Source of the DNA: Eubacterium sp. AF22-9
Lineage (GTDB): Bacteria; Bacillota; Clostridia; Lachnospirales; Lachnospiraceae
Length of the DNA stretch: 64,000 nucleotides
Assembly (NCBI GenBank): GCA_003458705.1
Contig: QRVH01000006.1
Coordinates: 1 to 64,000, forward strand
Reading direction: 5' to 3'
Numbering within the stretch: position 1 is the first letter of the stretch; each line of letters opens with the position of its first letter. Shown one piece after another: positions 47,206 to 58,158 of this stretch. The translations under genes were made by a program, and so were the position numbers. The notes under the pieces were generated by a model. It saw nothing but the letters and a program-made list of their open reading frames with translations, was not told the DNA's origin and made no database searches.

Positions 47206-50200
47206 CAGAATCAGAGTTAATAATGTTAAATATAATTTCGGTACACAGGTGTACGACGATTTCGTGATGCGCTTCAACTGCCAGAATACTATATATGACC
47301 TTGCCAATGGCGGTGGTAAGAGTCTGCTTATGCTGCTTCTTATGCAGAATATGCTTCCTAACTGCACACTTGATGACAAGCAGCCGATTGAGAAGCTTTT
47401 CAGGCAGGGAAGCGGTAATACATGTATTCATTCTTTGGTTGAGTGGAAGTTAGATCCATGTTATCAGAAGGATGGTTTCAGGTTCATGACAACCGGCTTC
47501 TGTGCAAGAAAGGGAAGAGGCGCAGATGATGAGAATCAGGATGGACAGGAACAGACAGCTGCTCCGACAGCAAGTGTTGAATACTTTAATTACTGCATAT
47601 TCTACAGGGAATTTGGCGATAACGACATTAAGAATCTTCCACTTGTAAGTAATGGAGAGAGAATTACATATAACGGACTTAAGGCTTATCTTCGTGACCT
47701 TGAGAAGGGCGGGTACAAATATGTTGTTAAGATATTTGACAGAAAAGGTGATTATCAGAGCTTCATAAGCAATTACGGAATATATGAGAGTGCATGGGAA
47801 ATTGTGCGTGGAATTAACAAGACAGAGGGGCATGTAAGAACATATTTTGAGTCAAATTATAAGACAAGCCGTAAGGTTGTTGAGGATCTGCTTATAGAGG
47901 AGATTATCCAGAAATCCTTCAATAACAAGCTGTCAGTTGACAATGACGAGGGCATGATGGCGCAGACTCTTATGGATATCAAGGATAAGTTAGTGGAGCT
48001 TTCAAAGAAACACTCACAGCTTGGAGCATACGACAGCCAGATTGCAGCTATCGACAGTTTTAAAGAATATCTGTCGACATACGAAGCATTTTACAACAGA
48101 AAAGAAGAGATAGAGAAGCAGCTATATGACCTGCTTCTTGTTGCTATGCGGGAAAGTGATAAGAAGGATAAGGAACTTAAAAGTCAGGATGACCTTATCA
48201 CTAAAATGCATGACGAGCTGGCACATGAGAAGGAAGCCATAGCAGTTGCAGAGGTTATGTCTGAAAAGAATTCAATGGCGGGCGTTGAAAGTCTGGTTAA
48301 GGAGACAAGAAAGACACTTGAACTTAAGAACGCAGCAATTGCAGAGGCAAGAGGAAAGCTTTCTTTAATGGAATCTGCCAATGATTATAAGGATTATGCA
48401 GAATATGAGAAATCCTACAAGGGATTACAGGTTGCCATTGAGAACAGATTAAGAGAAGACACTGACATAACAGCTGAGTTAAAGATACTTGCAGCAGGCT
48501 ACAGAAAGTTCTATGAGACAGAATCAGGCAGATTAAAGGAAAAGCTTGATATAGCTGTCAACCGTGTTAAGGCGCTTGAGGTCAAGTTGTCAGAGACTAA
48601 GGACAACCTTAGAAATGCTGATAAGGAAGCCGCAGGTCTTGGCAGTCTTTCAGATAACCTTGAAAATGAAATACAGGCATTACAGACACAGCTTGGAGAG
48701 TTGTTATCTGAGGCAGGAACTGTTGTATGTGAAAATGCGTCTGAAGAATATGATAAGTCATTCAGGGATAAAGAACTGTTAAAGAATGAAGAAGCAAGAA
48801 TGTCCGAAAAATTCAATGATATACAGCAGCAGTTAATGTCACTTAATGAGACAATATCAGGTAATAAGGCACTTATTGATATATTTACAGAGCAATCAGA
48901 AAAACTTAAAAAGGCTGATGAAGCCGGAAGTGCAGATACAGAGCGCATGGATAAAATCCGTGAAATATATAATGCAGATAATGATGAGGCAATGCTTTCG
49001 GTTATTCTTGATACTTACTATAGAATGCGCAGTGAATATACAGAGGAATGTAAGGAAGAGGCAGAGCTTGAGAGCTTTATTGACAATGCAAGGAAGGGAA
49101 CATACATCTGTAAGAGTCCTGAAAGAGACAGACTTAAGGAATATCTTGAGAGCCAGTATGGTTCAGATGTAGTTGAGGGACATGAGTGGTTTGCGGCACT
49201 TAATCCTGGACAGAAGAGAGATGTATTAAAGAGAACACCTTTCGTTGAGTATGCATTTGTAATAAAGAATGATTTCGAAAGAATTAAAGCTGATGAGATG
49301 CTTAAGGATTTCGGAAGAGGTGCGGCAGCCTATCCTGTTATAAGTGAACAGGTGCTTATCGATACCAAGCTAGAGATTAACAAAGACCTGATTGTGTTTG
49401 CATTAAAGGATATGTCATTTCTTCGTGATGATGCAAGACTTGAGACACAGATTAAGCTTGCACAGGAGGAGCTTGAATCACATAAGGCACAGGCAGGAAA
49501 GCTGTCAGACAGAATGAAGCTTGTGTGGGATGATTATACATTTGCACTTGTATATAACGCTAAGGCTGATAAGTCTGGTGCTTCTGAGGCAGAGGCAGTC
49601 AGATTAAAGATTGCTGACAGCGAGACGGGAATTATTGAAGCAGAGAAGAAGAGAAGTGCATTAAATGAGGTGAAGGAACAGCTTACAGGTCAGCTTTCAC
49701 AGACAAGGGCTGACATTGAAGAAAAAGAAAATTCATGCAGGCTTCTTTCACAGATTATTGAGATGAATTCTTCTATAGATAAGAAGTATGAGAAGTTAAA
49801 GGGGCTTAAGGCAGACAGTGAAGCCGCAAGAAACCGTGTATACGAATATGAGGAAGCGGTATCTTCTGCAGGTGTTGAATATGAGGCTGCGAGGGATTTT
49901 GAGGACAGTACCAGAAAGGCTTATCAGAAAATAGTGAAGTCATGGGAGGAGCAGTATGCACCTTATTATGATGAAAATGTTTCAATAGAAACTGATGACA
50001 ATACAAGCCGCCTTGATAAAGATGAAATCGAGAGCAGATTCACAGGATTAAAGACTGCACTTTCACAGAAAAACAGTGATTTCTCAGATAAGCAGGCACT
50101 GATGAATCATTTGTCAGCTTCCATGAATAAATGCCGTGATGCAATAGAGTACAGAGGCTATACATTTGACGATATTAAGGCTAAGTATGAAGCTGGAGAG

Positions 50201-51625
50201 ATTATTGCAGCAGGTTCGCAGCAGTTAAGAAATGCAAAGGATGCACTGAACAATCTTGTAGGTGCGAGTGATTCTGTAAGAGAGGAACTTGAGGCACAGG
50301 AGGCGCTTCTTAACAGGCTTGAGGGAAGTATCGCGCATGGAATTAACCAGATTGAGAATAATTATGGAAGCTTTAATGAATTCCCATGTGATGCACCGGA
50401 GGAGTTTATCACACAGCATAAGGCACTTATCAAGAAGTTAGAGGATAACACTAAGGTTCAGGAAAAGACACGAAGACAGATGTCAGATTCGTTAAAGGAT
50501 ATTCTTGTCTGCAGAAAAGACCTTGAAAGAATCGTGTCTGATGCTGGCATGCAGATTCCAGAAGAATTCCGTCCAGAGGATGTGGAAGGAATAACAGCTA
50601 ATCTTACTGAATATGAGGCTGTTCATAAGGAATATGCTTCAATTAACAGGTTGGAGTATAAGAAGGTTGATGAATTTAACAAAAATAAATCTAAGCTTAT
50701 TGACCTGCTTAACGGATTTAATGCGGTTGAGCTTGCTGATGAAGTAAGGATATCACTGAATGTTCCTGAAAATGTGGCAAAGACCAGAAGCATGATTGAA
50801 TCGTTAAATGAGACGAACACATTTATACAGTTAGAAAAAGACCGTGTTGCCAAGGGCATAGAGGATATGCAGATGATTAAGGATAACTTCGAGAACCGTT
50901 GTATCCAGACATGCAGCAACATAAAGACAGAGCTTGACCGTCTGCCACAGTTGTCTAACATTAATCTTGACGGTGAACAGATTGCAATTATCAGTTTGCA
51001 GATTCCTTATATAAAGGAAGAACTTTACAAGGAAAAAATGTCTGAATATATTGATGAAACTGTATTTATGGCGGAAAGTTTTAAGGAGCCGGCAGAAAGA
51101 CTTAAGTATATAAGAAACAGACTTTCATGGAAGAGACTTTTCTCTGTTATTGTCACAGACATGAATTCAATCAGAATTAATCTGTACAAGAGAGAAAGAA
51201 TCAAGGATCAGAGCCGCTACTTAAGATATGAAGAGGCAGTTGGTTCAACAGGACAGTCACAGGGTATATATATCCAGTTCCTTATTGCGATTATCAATTA
51301 CATTTCTAATATGAATTCATCAGGCAATGAAGGTGTTGAAGGAAAAACTATATTTATAGATAATCCATTTGGTGCGGCTAAGGATATATACATATGGGAG
51401 CCGATATTCAAGCTGCTTGCTACTAACCATGTACAGCTTATTGTTCCGGCAAGAGGTGCAACTCCTGCTATTACAGGACGATTCGATGTCAATTATATAC
51501 TTGGACAGAAGCTTGTTGATTCAAGGCAGCAGACTGTGGTTGTTGATTATTACAGCAGTACTAAGGAAACAGAGCTTGAATATACAAGAATGGATTATGA
51601 ACAGGCTACATTTGATTTTTTGTAA
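47192..51625 (+). CDS. JetC/MksB-like SMC ATPase
   Basis: A 1477-aa SMC-like ATPase. The N-terminal head has RVNNVKYNFGTQVYDDFVMR and a Walker A variant ANGGGKSLL (~residues 38-46). Long coiled coils (~residues 250-620 and ~760-1300) flank a globular hinge-like region near 640-740 (YICKSPERDRLKEYLESQYG). The C-terminal head has the signature-like GSTGQSQGIYIQF (~1349) and a Walker B written FIDNPFGAAKD (~1390), as in MukB/MksB/JetC-type proteins. GGAGG precedes ATG 47192. In Wadjet systems this complex extrudes plasmid DNA loops and JetD cuts them. No JetD-like Toprim gene follows here, so it may act as a condensin or use a nuclease elsewhere. Confidence 0.8.
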   Translation: MPQINRIRVNNVKYNFGTQVYDDFVMRFNCQNTIYDLANGGGKSLLMLLLMQNMLPNCTLDDKQPIEKLFRQGSGNTCIHSLVEWKLDPCYQKDGFRFMTTGFCARKGRGADDENQDGQEQTAAPTASVEYFNYCIFYREFGDNDIKNLPLVSNGERITYNGLKAYLRDLEKGGYKYVVKIFDRKGDYQSFISNYGIYESAWEIVRGINKTEGHVRTYFESNYKTSRKVVEDLLIEEIIQKSFNNKLSVDNDEGMMAQTLMDIKDKLVELSKKHSQLGAYDSQIAAIDSFKEYLSTYEAFYNRKEEIEKQLYDLLLVAMRESDKKDKELKSQDDLITKMHDELAHEKEAIAVAEVMSEKNSMAGVESLVKETRKTLELKNAAIAEARGKLSLMESANDYKDYAEYEKSYKGLQVAIENRLREDTDITAELKILAAGYRKFYETESGRLKEKLDIAVNRVKALEVKLSETKDNLRNADKEAAGLGSLSDNLENEIQALQTQLGELLSEAGTVVCENASEEYDKSFRDKELLKNEEARMSEKFNDIQQQLMSLNETISGNKALIDIFTEQSEKLKKADEAGSADTERMDKIREIYNADNDEAMLSVILDTYYRMRSEYTEECKEEAELESFIDNARKGTYICKSPERDRLKEYLESQYGSDVVEGHEWFAALNPGQKRDVLKRTPFVEYAFVIKNDFERIKADEMLKDFGRGAAAYPVISEQVLIDTKLEINKDLIVFALKDMSFLRDDARLETQIKLAQEELESHKAQAGKLSDRMKLVWDDYTFALVYNAKADKSGASEAEAVRLKIADSETGIIEAEKKRSALNEVKEQLTGQLSQTRADIEEKENSCRLLSQIIEMNSSIDKKYEKLKGLKADSEAARNRVYEYEEAVSSAGVEYEAARDFEDSTRKAYQKIVKSWEEQYAPYYDENVSIETDDNTSRLDKDEIESRFTGLKTALSQKNSDFSDKQALMNHLSASMNKCRDAIEYRGYTFDDIKAKYEAGEIIAAGSQQLRNAKDALNNLVGASDSVREELEAQEALLNRLEGSIAHGINQIENNYGSFNEFPCDAPEEFITQHKALIKKLEDNTKVQEKTRRQMSDSLKDILVCRKDLERIVSDAGMQIPEEFRPEDVEGITANLTEYEAVHKEYASINRLEYKKVDEFNKNKSKLIDLLNGFNAVELADEVRISLNVPENVAKTRSMIESLNETNTFIQLEKDRVAKGIEDMQMIKDNFENRCIQTCSNIKTELDRLPQLSNINLDGEQIAIISLQIPYIKEELYKEKMSEYIDETVFMAESFKEPAERLKYIRNRLSWKRLFSVIVTDMNSIRINLYKRERIKDQSRYLRYEEAVGSTGQSQGIYIQFLIAIINYISNMNSSGNEGVEGKTIFIDNPFGAAKDIYIWEPIFKLLATNHVQLIVPARGATPAITGRFDVNYILGQKLVDSRQQTVVVDYYSSTKETELEYTRMDYEQATFDFL

Positions 51626-51659
51626 CAAATTTGTAACAATTCTGTGAACTCGGTTTACA

Positions 51660-51695
51660 ACAAACTTAGGCTGTGCTAAACTTTAATGAGTTGTA
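51660..51695 (+). promoter_or_regulatory. Possible promoter of the TPR/AAA gene
   Basis: TTTACA, 17 bases, TAAACT lies in the 131-bp gap after the SMC gene. The match is moderate. Confidence 0.35.
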
Positions 51696-51756
51696 AAATA
51701 CGACAATTAAATCAATTATAACATTCAGTAAGCACAGGAATGAGGAATATATAACC

Positions 51757-54579
51757 ATGAATAAATACGAATTAGGAATTAAGATAGACCAGATTAAGAA
51801 ACTGGCTGCTAAGAAGGATTATGCTGAAGCTGCCGCTATCGCAAAGGAACTTAACTGGTCTAAGGTAAAGGACTGGCAGTCACTTGCTACTGCAATCAAT
51901 GTGCAGGAAGCAGTTGGCGATTATGAAGAAGCAAGAGATATGGCTATTCTTGCTTACAACAGAAATCTTGGCGGAAGGAAGCTTGTATATAAGCTTACAG
52001 AATTTTTCATTAAGGTTGGTGATTTTGAAAATGCCAATGAACTTTATGAAGAATATAGCAGGACTTCACAGCATGATGTGAGCAGATTTATCCTTTTATA
52101 TGATTTAAGAAAAGCACAGAATGCATCAGATAATGAACTTGTAGGAATATTAGAGGATTACAGGGATCATGAAATTGATGAAAAATATATGTATGAGTTG
52201 GCAGTTCTTTATTATAAGACTGGAAGAAAAGAAGAGTGTGTCAAGACATGTGATAACATTGTTCTGTGGTTCCAGGATGGAAGATATGTTGAGAAGGCAG
52301 TACAGTTAAAGGAGAAACTTGGTGTTGTTCTTACTAAGACACAGAAGGGTATCTTAGAGGATGTAAAGAAGAGAAAGGATGACATTGAGGCTACTAAGGA
52401 AGAACTTTTTGCTAAACAGAAGGCATTGATAGATCTTAAGAGAGATGATGTTGAGGATGTTTTCAGGGAAGAGGAAGAAGATGAGGCTGAAGAAAATGAT
52501 GATAAGGAAGATATTCCTGAACAGCCAGTAATTGGAAAGAAAACATCTACTAAGGCAAAAGAAGTTCATCTTAATGTACCAGAATATGACAGGGAGAAGG
52601 AAGAGGGACCTCTTTCAATGGACCTTGTCCAGAATGACCAGAATAGCGAGATTAAGGATTTCATAATGAAAGCCTTAAATAAATCAGATAAAGCAGAGGC
52701 TGATAACAAGCAGACTGTATCTGCACGAAAGATAGAGACACCACAGGTAGAAAAGCCTGAAGTGCAGGAAACTATGACAGAGGATGGTGAGAAATCATTC
52801 TCTAATGAAATTAACAAGGCTAATCTTTCATTAAAGGAACTTATCGCAAATGCAAAGCAGAAGCTTGAAAATAATTATGATAAGATTAATAAAGAAGATG
52901 AAGCTGAGCAGAGAAGAGAAGCAGAGGCTCGTATTAATGAGAAGGCAAAGAACATTGATATTAATGTTCCGGTTCCGGATTACAGCCTTTATGATACAAA
53001 AAATCTTCAGGAAGAACTTGCTGCTAACATGAGCGATCTGTTCAAAGCTGATGAAGAAGATGAGGATGTTAAGACATTTGTACCAGCTTCAAAGCGTCAG
53101 GATGAAAAGCAGGAAGAGAAAGAGCCTGTTAAGGAAAATGCTACGGCAGTATCTGTGAATACTGATATTGCTGATGAAGCTGAAAATACTGAAACATCAG
53201 ATGATGATGACCAGATTGAAGGCCAGATGGATATAACAGAATGGATGCAGTCTGTCAGGGAAGAGAAATACGGTAAGCAGGATACGAGAGAATTTTCTAA
53301 GTCGGAGCTTGAGAGATATCTTGACGAAAAAGAAGAAAAAAGCGCTGCCTATGAGAAAATGGTTGAACGTAAAAAAGCAGAAGCTCTGGCAGCTGGTAAG
53401 GAGATTTACAAGGAAGAAGCCAAGCAGGTTGCTCTTGCACAGATGGCGGTTGATTCAGCAAGAATGGATTTAGCAATCAGAACAGGTAAGGCTGCTGCAA
53501 GATTAGAGCAGGAAGCGGCAAAGGCTGCGGTAGCAGTAACTAAGAAGGCACCAGTTAATGCAGAGGAACCAAGTGAAGAAATTCCTTTAGTTACAGCACA
53601 GATTCCAACAGTTTCAGAATCTATGATATCAGATATCAATTCAATTATGAATGATGATAATAATAAAGAAGAAGGTGATGAGGCTGTTGCCCAGCAAGAG
53701 GCAGCTGCGGGCGTTGAGCCAGAAGAAACAGTTCCATTTACTAGACAGAACAGACAGCCGGAGAGTATGGAAGAATATAATACAGACAACGATGAAGTCG
53801 AAGAAGAAAAAGATAAGAAGCTTACAGGAGAGCTTGCCAAGATATTCAGAAAGTACAGGGATATGCCAGGACTTGAGGAGCAGCTTGTTGATTTATTCGA
53901 TACAATCGATGATGAGATGCAGATTAATACATCTAAAGTGGGCAATATTCTCATTTCTGGTAATTCAAGTTCAGATAAGACAGATCTGGCAAGAACAATT
54001 ATAAGAGCAATAAACACATTATATCCTGATAAACAGAAAAAGATTGCCAAGACATCAGGAGAGAGTATAAACCAGCGCGGAATTGCAAAGGCTATGGGAA
54101 GACTTAAAGGTACTGCACTTATTGTAGAAGGCGCAGGAACAATCCAGCCTAAGAGAATTAACGAGCTTCTTAACTGTCTTGAGCAGGACACTGACAGAAT
54201 GATAGTTATATTCGAAGATTCAGATACAGATATGAATGTACTGATTAACTTTAATCCTGAATTAACTAATACATTTAATCACAGAATTATTCTTAAGCAG
54301 TATACAGTCAATGAACTTGTTGAGATGGCAAAGAGGTTTGCAAGAAAGAGACAGTATGAGGTTGATGATGATGCATTACTAGAACTGTATCTTAAGATTG
54401 ACAAACTCCATAACGTGAATGATAATATTAAACTTGATGATATCAAGGAAATTATCAATCAGGCAATTGTCAATTCTGAAAGAAGAGCATCAAGAAGATT
54501 CTTTGGCGGACTTAAGAAGAAGAGAAGCGAGAATGGTGATGTTATATTCTTGACAGAGGCAGACTTTAAAGACAGATAA
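51757..54579 (+). CDS. TPR protein with a degenerate AAA+ domain
   Basis: Residues 1-210 are TPR-like helical pairs ([40 protein letters not shown]). Residues ~215-640 are acidic, low-complexity and probably disordered with coiled coil. The C-terminal ~300 residues have the outline of a CbbX-type AAA+ domain: [16 protein letters not shown], a P-loop-like [11 protein letters not shown] (G735-T742), LIVEGAG, and [12 protein letters not shown]. But the Walker A Gly before Lys is Asp, the Walker B acidic pair is absent, and the arginine-finger position is Thr/Asn. It is thus probably a pseudo-ATPase scaffold. It lies 131 bp after the SMC operon; a link is possible but unproven. Confidence 0.65.
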   Translation: MNKYELGIKIDQIKKLAAKKDYAEAAAIAKELNWSKVKDWQSLATAINVQEAVGDYEEARDMAILAYNRNLGGRKLVYKLTEFFIKVGDFENANELYEEYSRTSQHDVSRFILLYDLRKAQNASDNELVGILEDYRDHEIDEKYMYELAVLYYKTGRKEECVKTCDNIVLWFQDGRYVEKAVQLKEKLGVVLTKTQKGILEDVKKRKDDIEATKEELFAKQKALIDLKRDDVEDVFREEEEDEAEENDDKEDIPEQPVIGKKTSTKAKEVHLNVPEYDREKEEGPLSMDLVQNDQNSEIKDFIMKALNKSDKAEADNKQTVSARKIETPQVEKPEVQETMTEDGEKSFSNEINKANLSLKELIANAKQKLENNYDKINKEDEAEQRREAEARINEKAKNIDINVPVPDYSLYDTKNLQEELAANMSDLFKADEEDEDVKTFVPASKRQDEKQEEKEPVKENATAVSVNTDIADEAENTETSDDDDQIEGQMDITEWMQSVREEKYGKQDTREFSKSELERYLDEKEEKSAAYEKMVERKKAEALAAGKEIYKEEAKQVALAQMAVDSARMDLAIRTGKAAARLEQEAAKAAVAVTKKAPVNAEEPSEEIPLVTAQIPTVSESMISDINSIMNDDNNKEEGDEAVAQQEAAAGVEPEETVPFTRQNRQPESMEEYNTDNDEVEEEKDKKLTGELAKIFRKYRDMPGLEEQLVDLFDTIDDEMQINTSKVGNILISGNSSSDKTDLARTIIRAINTLYPDKQKKIAKTSGESINQRGIAKAMGRLKGTALIVEGAGTIQPKRINELLNCLEQDTDRMIVIFEDSDTDMNVLINFNPELTNTFNHRIILKQYTVNELVEMAKRFARKRQYEVDDDALLELYLKIDKLHNVNDNIKLDDIKEIINQAIVNSERRASRRFFGGLKKKRSENGDVIFLTEADFKDR

Positions 54580-54617
54580 AACTATATGCACAAATGTGCT
54601 TACACAGGGAGGAAACT

Positions 54618-56605
54618 ATGACTAATATCGATGAAATGTCAATTAATGCAATCAGAGTATTGTCAGCAGATGCAATTCAGAAGGCGAATTCAGGACATCC
54701 TGGACTTCCACTCGGAACTGCACCAACAGCTTATGAATTATGGACTAAACATATGAATTACAATCCTGCTGATCCTAAGTGGGAGAATAGAGACAGATTC
54801 GTTCTTTCTGGCGGACATGGTTCAATGCTTCTTTACTCATTGTTCCATTTACTTGGAATTGGCAATCTTTCTTTAGATGATGTAAAGAATTTCAGACAGA
54901 TGGGCTCAAAGACACCAGGACATCCAGAGTATGGTCATACAGTTGGTGTTGAAGCAACAACTGGACCTCTTGGACAGGGTATGGCTATGGCAGTAGGTAT
55001 GGCTATGGCAGAAGCACATCTTGCATCAGTATTTAATAAGGATGGATACAATGTAGTAGACCATTACACATATGTACTTGGTGGAGACGGCTGTATGATG
55101 GAAGGTATTTCATCAGAATGTTTCTCACTTGCAGGAACATTAGGTCTTTCAAAGCTTATTGTATTCTACGATTCTAACAATATATCAATTGAGGGAAGCA
55201 CAGATATTGCATTTACTGAAAATGTAATGAAGAGATTTGAAGCATTTGGTTTCCAGACAATCGAGGTTGCTGATGGCAATGATATCGAAGCAATCGGTAA
55301 GGCTATTGAGGAGGCTAAGGCTGATAAGGAAAGACCTTCACTTATTAAAGTTAATACACTTATCGGATACGGCTGTCCTGCAAAGCAGGGTAAGGCAAGC
55401 GCACATGGCGAGCCTCTTGGTATTGATAATGTTGCGGCACTTAAGGAAAACCTTAACTGGCCATGCAAGGGTGATTTCGAAGTACCACAGGAAGTATATG
55501 ATCATTATAAAGAGATAGCAGCAAGAATGGCTGAGCCAGAGAAAGAATGGAATAGCTCTTTGCTGAATACTGTGAGAAGTTCCCTGAGATGAAGGAACTC
55601 TGGGATAAATATTACAATGGATGTGATATGTCCGATCTATTCAATTCTGAGGAATACCTTGCGAAGCCAGAGAAGGCAGAAGCAACAAGAAGTTCAAGTG
55701 GAACAATTCTTAACATGATTAAGAATCTCATGCCTAACCTTATTGGTGGTTCAGCAGATTTAGCACCATCTAATAAGACTAACATGAAGGATGCAGGAGA
55801 TTTCTCTAAGGAGAATTATGCAGGAACTAACCTTCACTTTGGTGTAAGAGAACAGGCTATGGCAGCAATTGGTAACGGACTTGCACTTCATGGTGGATTA
55901 AGACCATTCGTTGCAACATTCTTCGTATTCAGTGATTACACAAAGCCAATGGCAAGACTTACATCACTTATGAAGCTTCCACTTATATATGTATTTACAC
56001 ATGACAGTATCGGAGTTGGTGAGGACGGACCTACACATGAGCCAATTGAGCAGCTTGCAGCATTTCGTTCAATGCCGGACTTCACAGTATTCAGACCATG
56101 TGACAGAACAGAGACAGCACTTGCATGGGAATATGCTATTGAATCTAAGGACGAGCCAACAGCTTTAGTTCTTACAAGACAGAACCTTCCACAGATGGCT
56201 GGTTCATCAAAGGAAGCACTTAAGGGAGCATATATTCTTGAGGATTCAGATAAAGAGACTCCGGATGGAATCATCATTGCAAGTGGTTCAGAAGTAAACC
56301 TTGCTGTATCAGCAAAGGCAGAGCTTAAGAATGCAGGAATAGATGTAAGAGTAGTAAGTATGCCATCTATGGACGTATTCGAGAAGCAGTCAGACGAATA
56401 CAAGGAATCAGTCCTTCCTAAGAGTGTAAGAAAGAGAGTTGCAGTTGAGGCACTTTCAGACTTCGGCTGGTACAGATATGTAGGACTTGACGGAAAGGTT
56501 ATCTGCATGAAGGGCTTCGGAGCTTCAGGTCCGGCTAACCAGTTATTCGAGCATTTCGGATTTACTGTAGAGAATGTAGTTAATACTGTTAAGAGTCTTT
56601 TCTAA
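54618..56605 (+). CDS. tkt: Transketolase, frame broken near 55553
   Basis: Transketolase moves two-carbon units between sugar phosphates in the pentose phosphate pathway. The first frame carries the thiamine-diphosphate domain ([28 protein letters not shown] and the NNISIEG loop). The second carries the pyrimidine domain ([58 protein letters not shown]) and the C-terminal domain. Adding one base at ~55553 gives [20 protein letters not shown], the family sequence, and a 663-aa protein of normal length. An essential-type enzyme with every motif intact makes a sequencing loss the best explanation. GGGAGG precedes ATG 54618. Confidence 0.9.
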
Positions 56606-56628
56606 GAGAAAAAGAATATAATATAGAA

Positions 56629-56669
56629 AGGGATTTCGGTTATTAAATATAACTGGAATCCCTGTTTTT
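56629..56669 (+). terminator. Terminator after transketolase
   Basis: AGGGATTTCGGTTA pairs with TAACTGGAATCCCT, followed by GTTTTTA. Confidence 0.8.
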
Positions 56670-56751
56670 ATGATGTCAAGTGCAGAATATGCCATATATT
56701 GCAGAATATGCCAAGAAATTATGATGTCAAGTGCAGAATATGCCATATATT
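56669..56751. repeat. 32-bp direct repeat, 51-bp period
   Basis: The 32 bases at 56669-56700 recur exactly at 56720-56751 (key part GATGTCAAGTGCAGAATATG). Between them GCAGAATATGCCA occurs a third time. The rest of the 317-bp gap is AT-rich and holds the adh promoter. Confidence 0.92.
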
Positions 56752-56834
56752 ACCGAATATGACAGAATTAAATGCGACATTAAAAATATATAAATGTTCA
56801 TGGAATATTTACAAAAAATTATAATAAAATTTAC

Positions 56835-56863
56835 TTGAATTATTATACGGGCAAGCATATAAT
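56835..56863 (+). promoter_or_regulatory. Promoter of the iron alcohol dehydrogenase gene
   Basis: TTGAAT (56835-56840), 17 bases, TATAAT (56858-56863), giving a leader of ~53 nt. Confidence 0.75.
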
Positions 56864-56922
56864 AAAAGCATAGGGTTTGTTTATAATTTAACAATCAAAT
56901 ATTTATGTACGGAGGTTTTATT

Positions 56923-58134
56923 ATGGTTCGATTTACTTTACCAAGAGATTTGTATCATGGAAAGGGTTCTTTGGAAGCCCTCAAGACACTTGAAGGAAAG
57001 AAAGCTATCATCTGCGTTGGTGGCGGCTCTATGAAGCGTAACGGTTTCCTTCAGAAAGCGGAGGATTACCTCAAGGAAGCAGGAATGGAAGTTAAGCTTT
57101 TCGAGGGTATCGAGTCTGATCCATCAGTCGAGACTGTTATGAAGGGCGCTGCTGTTATGACAGAGTTCGAGCCAGACTGGATTGTTGCTATCGGCGGAGG
57201 TTCTCCTATTGATGCTGCTAAGGCAATGTGGATTAAGTATGAATATCCTGATACAACATTTGAAGATATGTGCAAGGTATTCGGTCTTCCTAAGCTTCGT
57301 AAGAAAGCTCATTTCTGTGCAGTTTCATCTACATCAGGAACAGCTACAGAGGTAACAGCATTCTCTATTATTACAGATTATGAGAAAGGTATTAAGTATC
57401 CTATAGCAGATTTCGAGATTACTCCTGATGTTGCTATTGTTGATCCTGAGCTTGCAGAGACTATGCCGGTTAAGCTTGTAGCACATACAGGTATGGATGC
57501 CATGACACATGCAATTGAGGCTTATGTATCAACTGCTAACTGTGATTACACAGATCCACTGGCACTTCATGCTATGGAGATGATTCAGGCTAATCTCGTT
57601 AAATCATACAACGGAGATATGGCAGCAAGAGATTCAATGCACAACGCACAATGTCTTGCAGGTATGGCATTCTCTAATGCATTACTTGGTATCGTTCATT
57701 CAATGGCACATAAGACAGGTGCAGCATTTGAAGGTGGACATATTATCCATGGTGCAGCTAATGCTATGTATCTTCCTAAGGTTATCAAGTTCAATGCCAA
57801 GGATGAGACAGCAGCTAAGAGATATGCATTTATCGCTGATTTCTTACATCTTGGTGGCAATACACAGGATGAGAAGATTGACAATCTTATCGCTATGTTA
57901 AGAAAGATGAATGATGACCTTAATATTCCTCACTGCATCAAGAATTATGGTGAGGGTGGTCTCCCAGCAGAGACAGGATTTGTATCAGAGGAAGAATTCA
58001 AGGCTAAGTTACACGACATCGCAGCCAATGCTATCCTTGATGCATGTACAGGTTCTAATCCACGTCAGCCAAGTCAGGAAGAGATGGAGAAGCTTCTTAC
58101 ATGCTGCTACTATGATACAGAAGTTGACTTCTAA
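56923..58134 (+). CDS. Iron-containing alcohol dehydrogenase
   Basis: A group III NAD(P)-dependent dehydrogenase of 403 aa. The nucleotide fold has VGGGSMKRNG and AIGGGSPIDAAKAMW; iron ligands lie in GMDAMTHAIEAY and HSMAHKTGAAFEGGHIIHGA. It resembles the stand-alone alcohol/butanol dehydrogenases that regenerate NAD(P)+ in fermenting Clostridia. GGAGG precedes ATG 56923 and a near-consensus promoter suggests high expression. It is followed by a terminator-like hairpin that contains the ribosome site of the next gene. Confidence 0.93.
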   Translation: MVRFTLPRDLYHGKGSLEALKTLEGKKAIICVGGGSMKRNGFLQKAEDYLKEAGMEVKLFEGIESDPSVETVMKGAAVMTEFEPDWIVAIGGGSPIDAAKAMWIKYEYPDTTFEDMCKVFGLPKLRKKAHFCAVSSTSGTATEVTAFSIITDYEKGIKYPIADFEITPDVAIVDPELAETMPVKLVAHTGMDAMTHAIEAYVSTANCDYTDPLALHAMEMIQANLVKSYNGDMAARDSMHNAQCLAGMAFSNALLGIVHSMAHKTGAAFEGGHIIHGAANAMYLPKVIKFNAKDETAAKRYAFIADFLHLGGNTQDEKIDNLIAMLRKMNDDLNIPHCIKNYGEGGLPAETGFVSEEEFKAKLHDIAANAILDACTGSNPRQPSQEEMEKLLTCCYYDTEVDF

Positions 58135-58158
58135 TAATTACATATAAGAATAAATGTT

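Noticed and set aside
53406-54191. 261-codon minus-strand open frame inside the TPR/AAA gene.
   Set aside because: Ser/Leu-rich product mirroring the acidic coding strand; no start signal or recognisable domain.
56669-56751. Direct repeats considered as a CRISPR array.
   Set aside because: Only two full units, the spacer contains repeat-derived sequence, and no cas genes are in the window.
10525-56855. TTATACGGGCAAG is shared by the pectinase leader (10525) and the adh promoter region (56843).
   Set aside because: Many 13-base matches are expected by chance in 64 kb, and the two copies lie in different positions relative to their promoters.
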